A stretch of 64,000 bases of DNA, taken from positions 62,001 through 126,000 of the forward strand of contig NZ_AQXU01000016.1 of NCBI RefSeq assembly GCF_000376945.1, written 5' to 3'. Below, piece after piece: positions 18,860 through 27,604 of the stretch. Made by a program: the position numbers and the translations under genes. The DNA is from Leeia oryzae DSM 17879 (GTDB taxonomy: Bacteria > Pseudomonadota > Gammaproteobacteria > Burkholderiales > Leeiaceae). Position 1 is the first letter of the stretch, and each line of letters opens with the position of its first letter. The notes below the pieces were generated by a model. It did no database searches. It was not told the DNA's origin and saw only the letters and a program-made list of their open reading frames with translations.

Positions 18860-19954
18860 TTACAGAATACGCGCTTCCGTTTTTGGATCAAACACCACGG
18901 CCTTGGTCAGATCGACCGTCAGACGCTGGATTTCACCCGGGTGCTTGGCTTTTTTCGGGTGAACGCGACACACCACTTCTTTGCCGTTCAGGTGGACAAA
19001 CACCAGGGTGTCCGGACCGGTTGGCTCAATGATGTCTACCTTGCAATCGTAGCTAGGTTCATCATCTTCTGCGGCGGTGAACTGCTCTGGACGCACGCCA
19101 AGAATCACATCTTTGCCCACCCAGGCTTGCAGTTTGCCTTGCGGGTCTTGTAGCGGGAATATCCAGTTCTGCTCGCCATGCAGAATCTCGGCACCCAGAC
19201 CGCCTTCTGCGGCAACGATTCGGGTCGGGATAAAGTTCATGGATGGCGAACCGATGAAACCAGCCACAAACATGTTGGCCGGATTATCGTAAATCTCGTG
19301 TGGTGTACCAAACTGCTGGATATGGCCATCTTTCATCACGGCAATACGGTCGCCCAGGGTCATGGCTTCGATCTGGTCATGCGTCACATACACTACCGTG
19401 GTTTTGGTGCGCTGATGCAGCAATTTGATCTCTGTACGCATTTCGACGCGCAGTTTGGCATCCAGATTTGACAGTGGTTCGTCAAACAGGAACAAGCCAG
19501 GATCACGAGCCAGCGCGCGCCCCATGGCCACGCGCTGGCGCTGACCGCCGGAGAGCTGGGATGGCTTGCGGTCCAGCAGGTGTTCGATCTGCAGCATTTT
19601 GGAAACGCGCTCCAGAATCTTTTCTTGTTCGTCCTTGTCGACGTTACGCATTTCCATACCGAACGTGATGTTCTTCTTTACGTTCATGTTGGGGTAAAGC
19701 GCATAGCTCTGGAACACCATGGCGATGTCGCGGTCTTTTGGCGGTACGTCATTTACCACGCGGTCGCCAATGACGATCTCGCCACTGGTTACGGTTTCCA
19801 GACCGGCAATCAGGTTCATCAGGGTGGATTTGCCACAACCGGACGGGCCGACCAGAATCAGAAACTGACCCGGTTCGACTTCAATGTCGATGCCTTTCAG
19901 GATATCGACACCGCCAAAGCTCTTCTTTACGTTTTTGATTTTTAGTGCACGCAT
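18860..19954 (-). CDS. Sugar ABC transporter ATP-binding protein (UgpC/MalK/GtsD type)
   Basis: This 364-residue ATPase energises the permease pair encoded upstream. Walker A GPSGCGKST is near residues 37-45, the Q-loop is VFQSYALYPNM, the signature LSGGQRQRV is near 133, and Walker B is LFLFDEPLSNLDAKLR. The C-terminal third (about 240-360) is the MalK-type TOBE/regulatory barrel. Such ATPases can serve several sugar importers. It is the last gene of the four-gene operon, 57 bp after the second permease gene. Confidence 0.92.
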   Translation of the reverse strand: MRALKIKNVKKSFGGVDILKGIDIEVEPGQFLILVGPSGCGKSTLMNLIAGLETVTSGEIVIGDRVVNDVPPKDRDIAMVFQSYALYPNMNVKKNITFGMEMRNVDKDEQEKILERVSKMLQIEHLLDRKPSQLSGGQRQRVAMGRALARDPGLFLFDEPLSNLDAKLRVEMRTEIKLLHQRTKTTVVYVTHDQIEAMTLGDRIAVMKDGHIQQFGTPHEIYDNPANMFVAGFIGSPSMNFIPTRIVAAEGGLGAEILHGEQNWIFPLQDPQGKLQAWVGKDVILGVRPEQFTAAEDDEPSYDCKVDIIEPTGPDTLVFVHLNGKEVVCRVHPKKAKHPGEIQRLTVDLTKAVVFDPKTEARIL

Positions 19955-20011
19955 TGTTGTATTCCTTTAATCGGGATAATGATGGTTCTGTACCGCTTGC
20001 GGTCTACAGAA

Positions 20012-20860
20012 CTAGCCCTTCACCGCGCCGGCTGTCAGGCCGCGCACAAAATATTTACCCGCTACAAAGTAGATGAACATGGTTGGCAGACCGGCAATGA
20101 TGGCGGCGGCCATGTCTACGTTGTATTCCTTCACCCCGGTTGACGTATTGACCAGGTTATTCAGGCCGACCGTGATCGGTTTGCTGTCGCTACCGGAGAA
20201 CACCACACCGAACAGGAAGTCGTTCCAGATGTTAGTGAACTGCCAGATGAACGTCACCATGATGATCGGTGTCGACAAAGGCAGGATGATGCGCCAGAAA
20301 ATCCGGAAGAACCCTGCGCCATCCAGCGTGGCTGCCTTGACCAGCTCGTCTGGAATGCTGACATAGTAGTTGCGGAAGAACAGCGTGGTAGATGCAATAC
20401 CCATCAGCACGTGAACTGTCACCAGGCCCCATACAGACTCTGTCAGCCCCATCCAGCCCAGTGTCTGGGACATTGGCAGCAGGACAACCTGCAGTGGCAT
20501 GAACACACCGAACAGCATCATCGAGAAAATGATATCGGAGCCCTTGAACTTCCATTTGGTCAGTACATAGCCGTTGATGGCGCCCAGCATGGTGGACAGA
20601 ATCACGGCCGGTACCACGATCTTGACCGAGTTCCAGAAGAACGGTTTCAGGCCGCTACACTGGATGCCGGTACAGGCGGAATCCCAGGCTTTTCCCCAAG
20701 CTTCCAGACTGATGCCGGTAGGGAATGCCAGCAAACTGCCATTCCGGATTTCGTCCATGGTTTTCACGGACGTGGTTAACATGACGTACATTGGCAGCAG
20801 ATAGAACAGTGCTGCAATCAACAGTACGGTATAGAGGATAAACCGGGTTGATTTAGCCAT
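20012..20860 (-). CDS. gtsC: Carbohydrate ABC transporter permease, MalG type
   Basis: This is a 282-residue inner-membrane protein with six predicted helices. It carries the EAA loop region ELVKAATLDGAGFFRIFWRI (split around 182-201) that contacts the ATPase. ATG 20860 overlaps the end of the preceding permease gene by 8 bp and has GGGGAT upstream; an in-frame start at 20905 would overlap more deeply. The ending NSLVKG-like tail, here LTAGAVKG, is typical of the MalG family. The name GtsC rests on the strong resemblance of the operon to glucose importers of pseudomonads. Confidence 0.85.
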   Translation of the reverse strand: MAKSTRFILYTVLLIAALFYLLPMYVMLTTSVKTMDEIRNGSLLAFPTGISLEAWGKAWDSACTGIQCSGLKPFFWNSVKIVVPAVILSTMLGAINGYVLTKWKFKGSDIIFSMMLFGVFMPLQVVLLPMSQTLGWMGLTESVWGLVTVHVLMGIASTTLFFRNYYVSIPDELVKAATLDGAGFFRIFWRIILPLSTPIIMVTFIWQFTNIWNDFLFGVVFSGSDSKPITVGLNNLVNTSTGVKEYNVDMAAAIIAGLPTMFIYFVAGKYFVRGLTAGAVKG

Positions 20861-21755
20861 TTTTCTTGTATCCCCGTAGTTCTGAGTACAGATAAGGCAC
20901 CACAATCGCGGCCAGCATGGCCAGCATCATGGTAGAACTTGCAGCGCCAACCCCCAGTTGCCCACGCTCGAAAGCCATGGTGTACATGAAAGAAGCTGGC
21001 ATGTCGGTCGAATACCCCGGGCCGCGGTTGGTCAACGCCATCACCAAGTCAAAGCTCTTGATGGCCAGGTGAGCCAGAATCATGATCGTGCTAAAAAACA
21101 CGGGGCGCAGAGACGGAATGATGATGCGCCAGTAGATTCGGGGCAGCGATGCGCCATCGACCTGGGCGGCTTTGATGATCGAGTCATCGATACCGCGCAA
21201 ACCGGCCAGAAAGAGCGCCATCACAAAGCCGGAAGACTGCCACACACCGGCAATCACCACGGTATAGATGGCTTTTTCCGGGTTCACCAGCCAGTCAAAC
21301 GTATAGTTCGGGAACCCCCAGCTTTGCACCAGATGCTCAAGACCGAAACTCGGGTTCAAAATCCATTTCCAGGCGGTACCGGTCACGATGAATGACAGCG
21401 CCATCGGGTAAAGGTAGATACTGCGCAATGCGCCTTCTACCCGGATTTTCTGGTCCAGCAAAATGGCCAGAAACAAACCCAGCATGGTACCGATGCCAAT
21501 GAACAGCACACCGAAGATACCCAGGTTCTTGATGGCAACCCACCAACGGGCGTTTTGCCACAGGCTTTCGTATTGCACCATGCCGGCCCACTCATAGTTA
21601 GGCAGCATGCGTGATGTGGAGAATGACAGGTAGCCATTCCAGATAATGAAACCATAAATGAAGATCAGCGACAGAATGAACGATGGTGCCACTACCAGCT
21701 TGGGTAACCATTGATCAAACCGTTTCTGACCGACAGAATGTTCTTGCGTTGCCAT
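20853..21755 (-). CDS. gtsB: Carbohydrate ABC transporter permease, MalF type
   Basis: This 300-residue inner-membrane protein forms the channel with the MalG-type partner. Six helices and the EAA-like loop DDSIIKAAQVDGASLPRIYW (near 200-220) are present. ATG 21755 is chosen (AGAGG upstream); the in-frame start at 21833 would add 26 residues without membrane character. The gene overlaps the next permease gene by 8 bp, so the two are translationally coupled. It is separated from the binding-protein gene by two stem-loops, a pattern that commonly gives higher expression of the binding protein. Confidence 0.85.
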   Translation of the reverse strand: MATQEHSVGQKRFDQWLPKLVVAPSFILSLIFIYGFIIWNGYLSFSTSRMLPNYEWAGMVQYESLWQNARWWVAIKNLGIFGVLFIGIGTMLGLFLAILLDQKIRVEGALRSIYLYPMALSFIVTGTAWKWILNPSFGLEHLVQSWGFPNYTFDWLVNPEKAIYTVVIAGVWQSSGFVMALFLAGLRGIDDSIIKAAQVDGASLPRIYWRIIIPSLRPVFFSTIMILAHLAIKSFDLVMALTNRGPGYSTDMPASFMYTMAFERGQLGVGAASSTMMLAMLAAIVVPYLYSELRGYKKNG

Positions 21756-21937
21756 ATCAAAACCTCTGGTCAGCAAATGAAAATCGTTCTGGATATCGTC
21801 ACAGAACGGCAAGCCTTGCGCACCATCTGACATAGCCGTTATCAGACAGTACAGCTCAAACCGATTGCACCATGCGAAACAGGCAATAAGTCTTGTGTTA
21901 TTGAAGAATTCTGGTATTGCGTAAGGATCTGCAGCCC

Positions 21938-21955
21938 CCCCGACTTCTGCCGGGG
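21938..21955 (-). other. Intercistronic stem-loop (gtsA-gtsB)
   Basis: CCCCG and CGGGG pair around an 8-base loop, in a C7 run context. It lies between the binding-protein and permease genes and probably protects the upstream mRNA or lowers read-through. Confidence 0.45.
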
Positions 21956-21981
21956 AGACTACATATTACATTGCCACATCA

Positions 21982-21997
21982 GGGAGGGAGCCCTCCC
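21982..21997 (-). other. Intercistronic stem-loop just after gtsA
   Basis: GGGAGGG and CCCTCCC form a 7-bp GC stem nine bases past the binding-protein stop. There is no T-run, so it is likely an mRNA-stabilising end and not a full terminator. Confidence 0.5.
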
Positions 21998-22005
21998 CTA
22001 ACCAA

Positions 22006-23265
22006 TTACTTGGTCATTGCTGCCTGAGCAATTTGTGCTTGTGCTTGCTGCGGTGTCACACTGTCTGTGTTCCAGAAGTTAGACACTGCATCTTTGATCG
22101 CACCGGCTGCTGCTGGAGAAACAGCCATGCCGTGAGCGATGGAAGGTTGCAGACCACCGTTTTTGGCCGTTGCCAGGAAGTCTTTGTTAGATTGTTTTGC
22201 ACAATCGTCGAAAGCATCCATTTTGGCATCGGTACGAACAGGGATGGAACCTTTGTTCAGGTTAAATACTTGCTGGAATTCTGGAGACAGAATGGATGCA
22301 GCCAGATCAGCCTGTGCTTTTGCATTGGCAGGATCTTTCTGCTGGAACATCACGAAGCTGTCTACGTTGTATGTGTAGGCATTTGCGCTGCCTGGTGTGG
22401 CTGCACATACAAAGTCGCTACCTGGTTTTTTACCAGCAGCCTGGAATTCGCCTTTAGCCCAGTCACCCATGATCTGCATACCGGCTTTACCCTGGATAAC
22501 CATGGCAGTTGCCAGGTTCCAGTCACGGCCAGGTGCGCCTTTATCGGTGTAGGTATGGATTTTCTTGAAGGTTTGCAGCGCTTTCAGCATGGTTGGTGAT
22601 TTCAGCGCGGTCTGGTCCAGTTTCACCAGTGCCTGATTGTAGAACTTGGCACCACCAACACCCAGAACAACAGCTTCGAAGGTGGTGAAATCTTGCCAAT
22701 CCTGACCACCGTGAGCCACAGGGATAATGCCAGCAGCTTTGAACTTGTCAGCCAGCTTGAAGAATTCGTCCCAGTTTGCAGGGGCTTTAGCACCTACTTT
22801 GTCCAGCGCGGCCTTGTTGATCCACAACCAGTTTACGCGGTGCACGTTTACCGGTGCAGCCACATATTTGCCTTTGTATTTCATCTGGCTAGCAACAACT
22901 GGTGGCAGAACCTTGTCCCAGTTATTGGCTTTGGCAACAGCAGAAATATCTGCAACGCCGCCTTCAGCAGCCCATTCCTGAATGGCTGGGCCTTTAATTT
23001 GTGCGGCTGCAGGCGGGTTACCTGACACCACACGAGACTTCAATACGGTCATCGCGTTGTCACCACCGCCACCAGCAACTGCGAAATCTTTCCAGGTATG
23101 GCCTTTGGCTTGCAGCATCTTTTTCAGTTCGGCAACTGATTTGGCTTCACCGCCGGAAGTCCACCAATGCAGTACTTCTACTTCACCCGCAAATGCGGCA
23201 CCTGCCAGGGTTGTCACACCAGCTACGGCCAGCACTTTGAACATGGTTGAAAGTTTTACAGACAT
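22006..23265 (-). CDS. gtsA: Sugar (glucose/mannose-type) ABC transporter substrate-binding protein
   Basis: This is a 419-residue periplasmic protein. A signal peptide with a hydrophobic core ends at AGAAFA, giving a mature start near Gly27 (GEVEVLHWWTSGGEAKS). The Trp-Trp pair and the GGGGDNAMTVLKSRV segment are typical of cluster-D glucose/mannose-binding proteins such as pseudomonad GtsA. A strong promoter, a palindromic operator and phased repeats lie upstream, so the gene is probably highly expressed and regulated. Start ATG 23265 has AGGAGA upstream. Confidence 0.9.
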   Translation of the reverse strand: MSVKLSTMFKVLAVAGVTTLAGAAFAGEVEVLHWWTSGGEAKSVAELKKMLQAKGHTWKDFAVAGGGGDNAMTVLKSRVVSGNPPAAAQIKGPAIQEWAAEGGVADISAVAKANNWDKVLPPVVASQMKYKGKYVAAPVNVHRVNWLWINKAALDKVGAKAPANWDEFFKLADKFKAAGIIPVAHGGQDWQDFTTFEAVVLGVGGAKFYNQALVKLDQTALKSPTMLKALQTFKKIHTYTDKGAPGRDWNLATAMVIQGKAGMQIMGDWAKGEFQAAGKKPGSDFVCAATPGSANAYTYNVDSFVMFQQKDPANAKAQADLAASILSPEFQQVFNLNKGSIPVRTDAKMDAFDDCAKQSNKDFLATAKNGGLQPSIAHGMAVSPAAAGAIKDAVSNFWNTDSVTPQQAQAQIAQAAMTK

Positions 23266-23313
23266 CTCTTTTCTCCTGGTTATTTTTAGTAAACCACTGA
23301 TAACAATTGACTA

Positions 23314-23330
23314 ATGTAGCCTGACTACAT
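23314..23330. promoter_or_regulatory. HexR-like palindromic operator of the glucose importer operon
   Basis: ATGTAG-CCTGA-CTACAT is a perfect 6-bp-arm palindrome about 15 bp downstream of the -10, a position expected for a repressor. The form TGTAR-N5-YTACA resembles the HexR consensus, a regulator of glucose genes; the identification is an inference. Confidence 0.5.
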
Positions 23331-23344
23331 ATCAATCTGAGTGA

Positions 23345-23373
23345 ACTATAGCGGCCAACCTTACAGTTGTAAA
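23345..23373 (-). promoter_or_regulatory. Sigma-70 promoter of the gtsA operon
   Basis: On the minus strand TTTACA (23373-23368), a 17-bp spacer and TATAGT (23350-23345), each 5 of 6 with consensus. The start lies about 70 bp before the gtsA ATG. Confidence 0.7.
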
Positions 23374-23381
23374 TATATTTT

Positions 23382-23422
23382 GTAAGTTTTGCGTAAGTTT
23401 TTTAAAAGTTTTTTGTAAGTTT
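23382..23422. repeat. Three phased direct repeats GTAAGTTT upstream of the gtsA promoter
   Basis: GTAAGTTT occurs at 23382-23389, 23393-23400 and 23415-23422, with starts 11 and 22 bp apart, immediately upstream of the -35. The spacing puts all copies on one DNA face, as for an activator array. The rest of the 23266-23704 gap shows only AT-rich sequence, one further GTAAG (23566) and the STAS-gene terminator. Confidence 0.6.
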
Positions 23423-23644
23423 AATACGATATAGTGAATCGACATTTCTTATTATGAATATGCAAAAAGCATCAACAAAGCATTCACAAGCCTTGCAAGG
23501 GAGCGGTTTTAGGAAAGAGGCAATAACACGCAAAATGTAGTTTGCTTACAAGGTTTGGAGATTTTGTAAGCTAGACGATGCCGGATAGCTGTACGGGGGA
23601 GAAACTGACGGGCAAGGAGATGGAAGCACCTGCCTTAAATGACA

Positions 23645-23676
23645 AAAACCCGGCACGTGGGTACGTACCGGGTTTT
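23645..23676 (-). terminator. Intrinsic terminator of the STAS gene
   Basis: AAAACCCGG pairs with CCGGGTTTT around a 14-base loop, 28 bp past the STAS gene stop. A T-run follows on the minus strand. Confidence 0.8.
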
Positions 23677-23704
23677 CTGACAACGTGTCTGACCTGGCAG
23701 GAGC

Positions 23705-24010
23705 TTAGCGCATTTCGAACAGTTGCTGGAAGTTCACTACCTGGAATACTTCCAGGACAAAGCCCGTACAGTTCACTAGCACAATTTTTTTGTCCAGTGG
23801 TACGGCTTTTTCTTTCAGCAGCAACAGCATGCCCAAGGCTGAACTGTCTACATATTCGACACGAGAGAAATCGATGGCCACTTCACGCACAGCCGGATTG
23901 TCGATCACAGGCTGGTAGGCATTGCGGAAATCCCGGTGCGCGCTAAAGTCAAAACGGCCGGACAACCCGAGTGTCGCGCTGTTATCTTTTAATTGAACAT
24001 CAATTTGCAT
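23705..24010 (-). CDS. STAS-domain protein (anti-sigma factor antagonist-like)
   Basis: This is a 101-residue single-domain STAS protein. The DSSALGMLLLLKE segment (about residues 55-67) holds the conserved Ser that is the phosphorylation site in SpoIIAA-type antagonists. ATG 24010 was chosen because GGAGAT precedes it. No kinase or phosphatase partner is adjacent, so its signalling partner cannot be named. It has its own terminator and is 97 bp downstream of recJ on the same strand. Confidence 0.85.
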   Translation of the reverse strand: MQIDVQLKDNSATLGLSGRFDFSAHRDFRNAYQPVIDNPAVREVAIDFSRVEYVDSSALGMLLLLKEKAVPLDKKIVLVNCTGFVLEVFQVVNFQQLFEMR

Positions 24011-24106
24011 CTTGAATCTCCACACATGTTGTTTCTGTTTTTGCCGGTATGTTTCTCAGTCCAGCGATGAAGCGGACGATCAGAAATCCACCTGCAGCAT
24101 TTAATC

Positions 24107-25807
24107 CTATGCGCCCGGCTGCCAATTCTGGACAACCAGCTGAACGCTGGATTTCCCGGCAAAACGGTTTACCCCCAAGCGGTAAACGATCGAGATGTCA
24201 TCCGGGATAAAATCGGGTTGGTTAAATAGAATGCCGTCAACCTGTATGTAAGCACCCTTCGGGGACAAACGCAAACGTAAATGTTTCTCTCCGACGACTT
24301 TTTGATCTATCACAACGAAGTCCCCACGAAATAGCGGCGCTGGGAAGCCCTGCCCCCAGATGGCCTGATCCAGTTGCTCTGATAGCGACAGGTCAATTTC
24401 ATGCGGCGCCAATTCGCCATCGGTCTCCAGTGTCTTGCGCAATTGCGCGGGGGTCAGCCATTGCTGGGCCACCGCTTCAAAGGCCGACTCAAACTGCTCG
24501 AAATCCTCTTCGGCCAGCGTCAAGCCGGCCGCCGCGGCATGTCCGCCAAACTTCTGGATCAAATCCGGATACTGCTTGCTGACATAGTCCAGCGCATCCC
24601 GCAGATGAAACCCCGGAATGGACCGGCCAGAGCCTTTGAGGTCGCCATCCTGGCCTCTGGCAAACACGATGGTCGGCCGGTGAAACCGCTCTTTGAGGCG
24701 TCCTGCCACCAGTCCGACCACCCCTTGGTGCCAGGCCGGATCAAACAGCACCAGCGAGTGACGGTTTTCATCCGGCTTCATGGTCAGGACGGCAAGCGCC
24801 TCTTGCTGCATGTCAGCTTCGATCTCGCGCCGTGCCTGGTTGAGTTCGTCCAGCTCTGTCGCCCAGTTTTCTGCTTGCGCATAATCATCTGTCACCAATG
24901 TCTGGATACCCAGCGACATGTCTTCCAGACGGCCAGCAGCATTCAGACGGGGACCCAGCACAAAGCCCAATTCATAACAGCTGACATTCGGTATGCTGCG
25001 CCCGGCCACTTGTAACAGGGCTTGCAGCCCGGGGCAGGCCTGGCCTGACTTCATGCGCTGCAACCCCTGATGCACCAGCGTGCGATTCAAGCTATCCAGC
25101 GGCACCACGTCTGCCACTGTACCCAGCGCCACCAGATCCAGCAGCCGGGCCAGGTTTGGTTGCGGACTATCGGCAAATGCGCCCCGGTCCCGAAGGATGG
25201 CGCGGGTTGCCAGCAATACATAGAACATCACCCCCACCCCTGCCAGCGCCTTGGTCGGGAATTCGCACCCGGGCTGATTGGGGTTCACGATGGCCAGCGC
25301 ATCCGGTAAGGAATCGCCCGGCAAGTGGTGATCGGTGACAATCACCTGCATGCCCAGTGCATTGGCGGCAGCCACACCCGCAAGGCTGGCAATCCCGTTA
25401 TCCACGGTGACCAGCAATTGCGGATTCATCGTTGCCGCCAGTGCCACAATGTCCGGGCTTAACCCATAGCCGTATTCAAAGCGATTGGGGACCAGAAAAT
25501 CCACCACGCCGCCCAGCATGCGAATCCCGCGCACGGCCACAGCACACGCGGTTGCCCCGTCAGCATCGTAGTCGGCGATGATCAGAATGCGCTCTTTGGC
25601 CAGAATGGCATCTGCCAACCGGGCACCCGCCTCTGCCGCCCCCTTCATCAGGGTGTAAGATGGTAGTCGCTGCAACGAATAATCCAGTTCAGTGGCATCG
25701 GCGACACCTCGTGCAGCGAGCAAGCGTGCCAATGGTGCAGGAATACGTTGCTGAATGAGTTGGTCTAACGCAGCGGGAGAAACAGAACGGTCTACAACTT
25801 GAAGCAC
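24107..25807 (-). CDS. recJ: Single-stranded-DNA-specific exonuclease RecJ
   Basis: This is a 566-residue 5'-3' ssDNA exonuclease of recombination and mismatch repair. DHH-phosphoesterase motifs appear in order: DYDADGATACA (about 79-89), VTVDNG, VTDHHLPGD (about 158-166) and the downstream aspartate region. The DHHA1 substrate domain has GSGRSIPGFHLRDAL and FGGHAAAAGLTL, and a C-terminal OB-like domain follows. Length is normal. It is followed after 83 bp upstream by the CinA/MoaB-like gene in the same direction. Confidence 0.96.
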   Translation of the reverse strand: MLQVVDRSVSPAALDQLIQQRIPAPLARLLAARGVADATELDYSLQRLPSYTLMKGAAEAGARLADAILAKERILIIADYDADGATACAVAVRGIRMLGGVVDFLVPNRFEYGYGLSPDIVALAATMNPQLLVTVDNGIASLAGVAAANALGMQVIVTDHHLPGDSLPDALAIVNPNQPGCEFPTKALAGVGVMFYVLLATRAILRDRGAFADSPQPNLARLLDLVALGTVADVVPLDSLNRTLVHQGLQRMKSGQACPGLQALLQVAGRSIPNVSCYELGFVLGPRLNAAGRLEDMSLGIQTLVTDDYAQAENWATELDELNQARREIEADMQQEALAVLTMKPDENRHSLVLFDPAWHQGVVGLVAGRLKERFHRPTIVFARGQDGDLKGSGRSIPGFHLRDALDYVSKQYPDLIQKFGGHAAAAGLTLAEEDFEQFESAFEAVAQQWLTPAQLRKTLETDGELAPHEIDLSLSEQLDQAIWGQGFPAPLFRGDFVVIDQKVVGEKHLRLRLSPKGAYIQVDGILFNQPDFIPDDISIVYRLGVNRFAGKSSVQLVVQNWQPGA

Positions 25808-25827
25808 AGAATGACTTTCTCAAGATA

Positions 25828-25852
25828 CCGCTGCAAGAAGTTCATGCAGCGG
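25828..25852 (-). other. Stem-loop between the MoaB-like gene and recJ
   Basis: CCGCTGCA pairs with TGCAGCGG around a 9-base loop, 39 bp past the stop of the MoaB-like gene. No T-run follows, so termination is uncertain. Confidence 0.4.
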
Positions 25853-25890
25853 ATCGGGACATACAAAAGCAGAGGATACCTGATAACAGG

Positions 25891-26634
25891 TTAGTCCAGT
25901 CGATACCCTCCTTTTAACAGCTCGGAGCGTAACCAGTCAACCGCCGTTTCCACAGCCTCTGCGTGGCCGGTCACACCAAATTCGATGACAGGCGGCTTGG
26001 GATTTACCGGGTCGATACTGTGAGGCAGGCTGGAGAACCTGACCTCCGGGAATCGGGCAACAAAGGTTTCCATCAACCCCAGCAAGACGCTCTCTCGCGC
26101 GTCATGACACAGAAAGCTGCGGGTCATCTTGCTCGCCGCACGCAAATCGGGGTAATCGTGGTTCAGCACCCATTCCACCATGGGCCAGGCCATGTTGGGA
26201 AACCCGGGTACAAAATGATGCGTCCCGACCGAAAAACCCGGCACGCGGTTGATCGGGTTAGGAATAATGCGTGCGCCTTGCGGGTATTCCACCATCTTCA
26301 CCCGGTTAGGCCAGGCTTCAGCCCCAAACTGGGCCTCGAGTTCTTTAATCCCTTCCGGATGCATCGCCAGCGGTACCCCGAGAGCCATGGCAGCTGCCTG
26401 CCGGGAGTGATCATCGGGTGTTGCACCAATGCCGCCAAACGAGAAGACGATATCACTCGTTGCAAACGAGCGCCGGTATGCATCAGCCTGGCGCTCACGA
26501 TCGTCCCCCAGATAATGACACCACGACAACTCAAGGCCTCGTGCCGCCAGCATCTCGATCAATTTGGCCATATGGGCATCTTTACGTCTGCCGGACAGGA
26601 TTTCATCCCCGATAATAAAGGCACCAATCGTCAT
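25891..26634 (-). CDS. Molybdopterin-binding domain protein (MoaB/CinA N-terminal type)
   Basis: This is a 247-residue cytoplasmic protein. It contains the MoCF-biosynthesis fold: an IIGDEILSGRRKDAHMAKLIEML start (split around residues 7-29), then FSFGGIGATPDDHSRQAAA near 70-88, which is the phosphate-binding loop of the family. The C-terminal nicotinamide deamidase domain of full CinA is absent. Homologues are annotated as competence-damage proteins, but function in competence is not shown. ATG 26634 fits the fold start, although its ribosome site is weak; a GTG at 26661 is the alternative. Confidence 0.8.
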   Translation of the reverse strand: MTIGAFIIGDEILSGRRKDAHMAKLIEMLAARGLELSWCHYLGDDRERQADAYRRSFATSDIVFSFGGIGATPDDHSRQAAAMALGVPLAMHPEGIKELEAQFGAEAWPNRVKMVEYPQGARIIPNPINRVPGFSVGTHHFVPGFPNMAWPMVEWVLNHDYPDLRAASKMTRSFLCHDARESVLLGLMETFVARFPEVRFSSLPHSIDPVNPKPPVIEFGVTGHAEAVETAVDWLRSELLKGGYRLD

Positions 26635-26667
26635 GGTTTGTCTGCTTTCTGTCTGTATCACTGGTGA

Positions 26668-27408
26668 TTATGAATTTGTCTTTTTACGCATATGGCCAAA
26701 AGCACGGAGCTCCCAGCCCCTGGTTGCCAATAATACGCCTACCCCATGCCGCTCCGAAAGTGGCGCAGTGAGGCTTTGCTGGTGCAAACTGGCAAAATCC
26801 TCTCTGAGCTGCTGCAATTTGCGGGAAAACTGTCGCCTTGCATCCGATGTCAGCATGCCATGGACAAATGCATATTCGTCCGGCTCAGCATGGAAATCAC
26901 TCGTCAGAAAATCGCGCTCCCCTTGCTGGCGGAAAAACCGGAAAATCGGTCCGTCCTGCCGCCAGGCAAACTGGCGTGAAACTTTAAGGCGTACCCGATT
27001 GTCCGGCAGCCAGTCGATCAAACGCAGCTGGTCCAGTTGCGCCAGTAAGCGAATACAGGTGGCTTCCGTCAACTGGTAATACGCCAGGATGTCTTTCAGT
27101 GTCCAGTGATTCAGTACACACACGGCCACCAGCAGCAGTTGCGGGTCATCCACCAACTGCTGTTCCTGCGCCTCCGTCAGCTGGTCGATCGGCGGTGCAT
27201 CCAGGGTTGCCAGCGCCAGTTCTGCCAGTGTCATGTCCAGACAGTGTGCAATGTCTGCCAGACGTGCCAGTGTCATCTGGCCAGTCGACAGGCTACGCTT
27301 GATGCTTACTTCTGATAGCTGCAACTGCTCGGCCAGCATCCGGTAGGTCATGCCTTTGGCTTTCAGGTGTCTTTTGATGGTCTGAACCAGTCTGTTGATA
27401 TCTTCCAT
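26668..27408 (-). CDS. XRE-family transcriptional regulator
   Basis: This is a 246-residue DNA-binding protein. An N-terminal Cro/C1-type helix-turn-helix (about residues 8-65, with YRMLAEQLQLSEVSIKRSLS) is followed by a roughly 170-residue domain of unknown ligand. The C-terminal part holds winged-helix-like segments (YYQLTEATCIRLLAQLDQL near 105-123). A perfect 10-bp inverted repeat begins 6 bp upstream of its start, which fits autorepression. It is divergent from lplT-aas with 196 bp between starts, so it may also control those genes, but no copy of the full operator lies near lplT. Confidence 0.85.
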   Translation of the reverse strand: MEDINRLVQTIKRHLKAKGMTYRMLAEQLQLSEVSIKRSLSTGQMTLARLADIAHCLDMTLAELALATLDAPPIDQLTEAQEQQLVDDPQLLLVAVCVLNHWTLKDILAYYQLTEATCIRLLAQLDQLRLIDWLPDNRVRLKVSRQFAWRQDGPIFRFFRQQGERDFLTSDFHAEPDEYAFVHGMLTSDARRQFSRKLQQLREDFASLHQQSLTAPLSERHGVGVLLATRGWELRAFGHMRKKTNS

Positions 27409-27413
27409 GCAGA

Positions 27414-27438
27414 AATAGTATCAAAAATTGATACTATT
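27414..27438. promoter_or_regulatory. Perfect inverted repeat, probable operator of the XRE regulator
   Basis: AATAGTATCA-AAAAT-TGATACTATT has 10-bp arms with no mismatch and starts 6 bp upstream of the regulator ATG. A half-site GTATC lies at 27458. Such placement is typical of XRE autoregulation. Confidence 0.65.
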
Positions 27439-27604
27439 TATCAAAATATTAAATACAGTATCTTTATGAATTGGTCTTGCGGTGATGTGAGCGCATACTG
27501 GGCTCATCAAACGCAGCGTGAGTACGCCGTGGCGCTCGTCGCTTTCGCTCCGGAAATAACCCAAAGTCATGTATCATGACGCGCAAACAAATCAGGAGAA
27601 ATCC

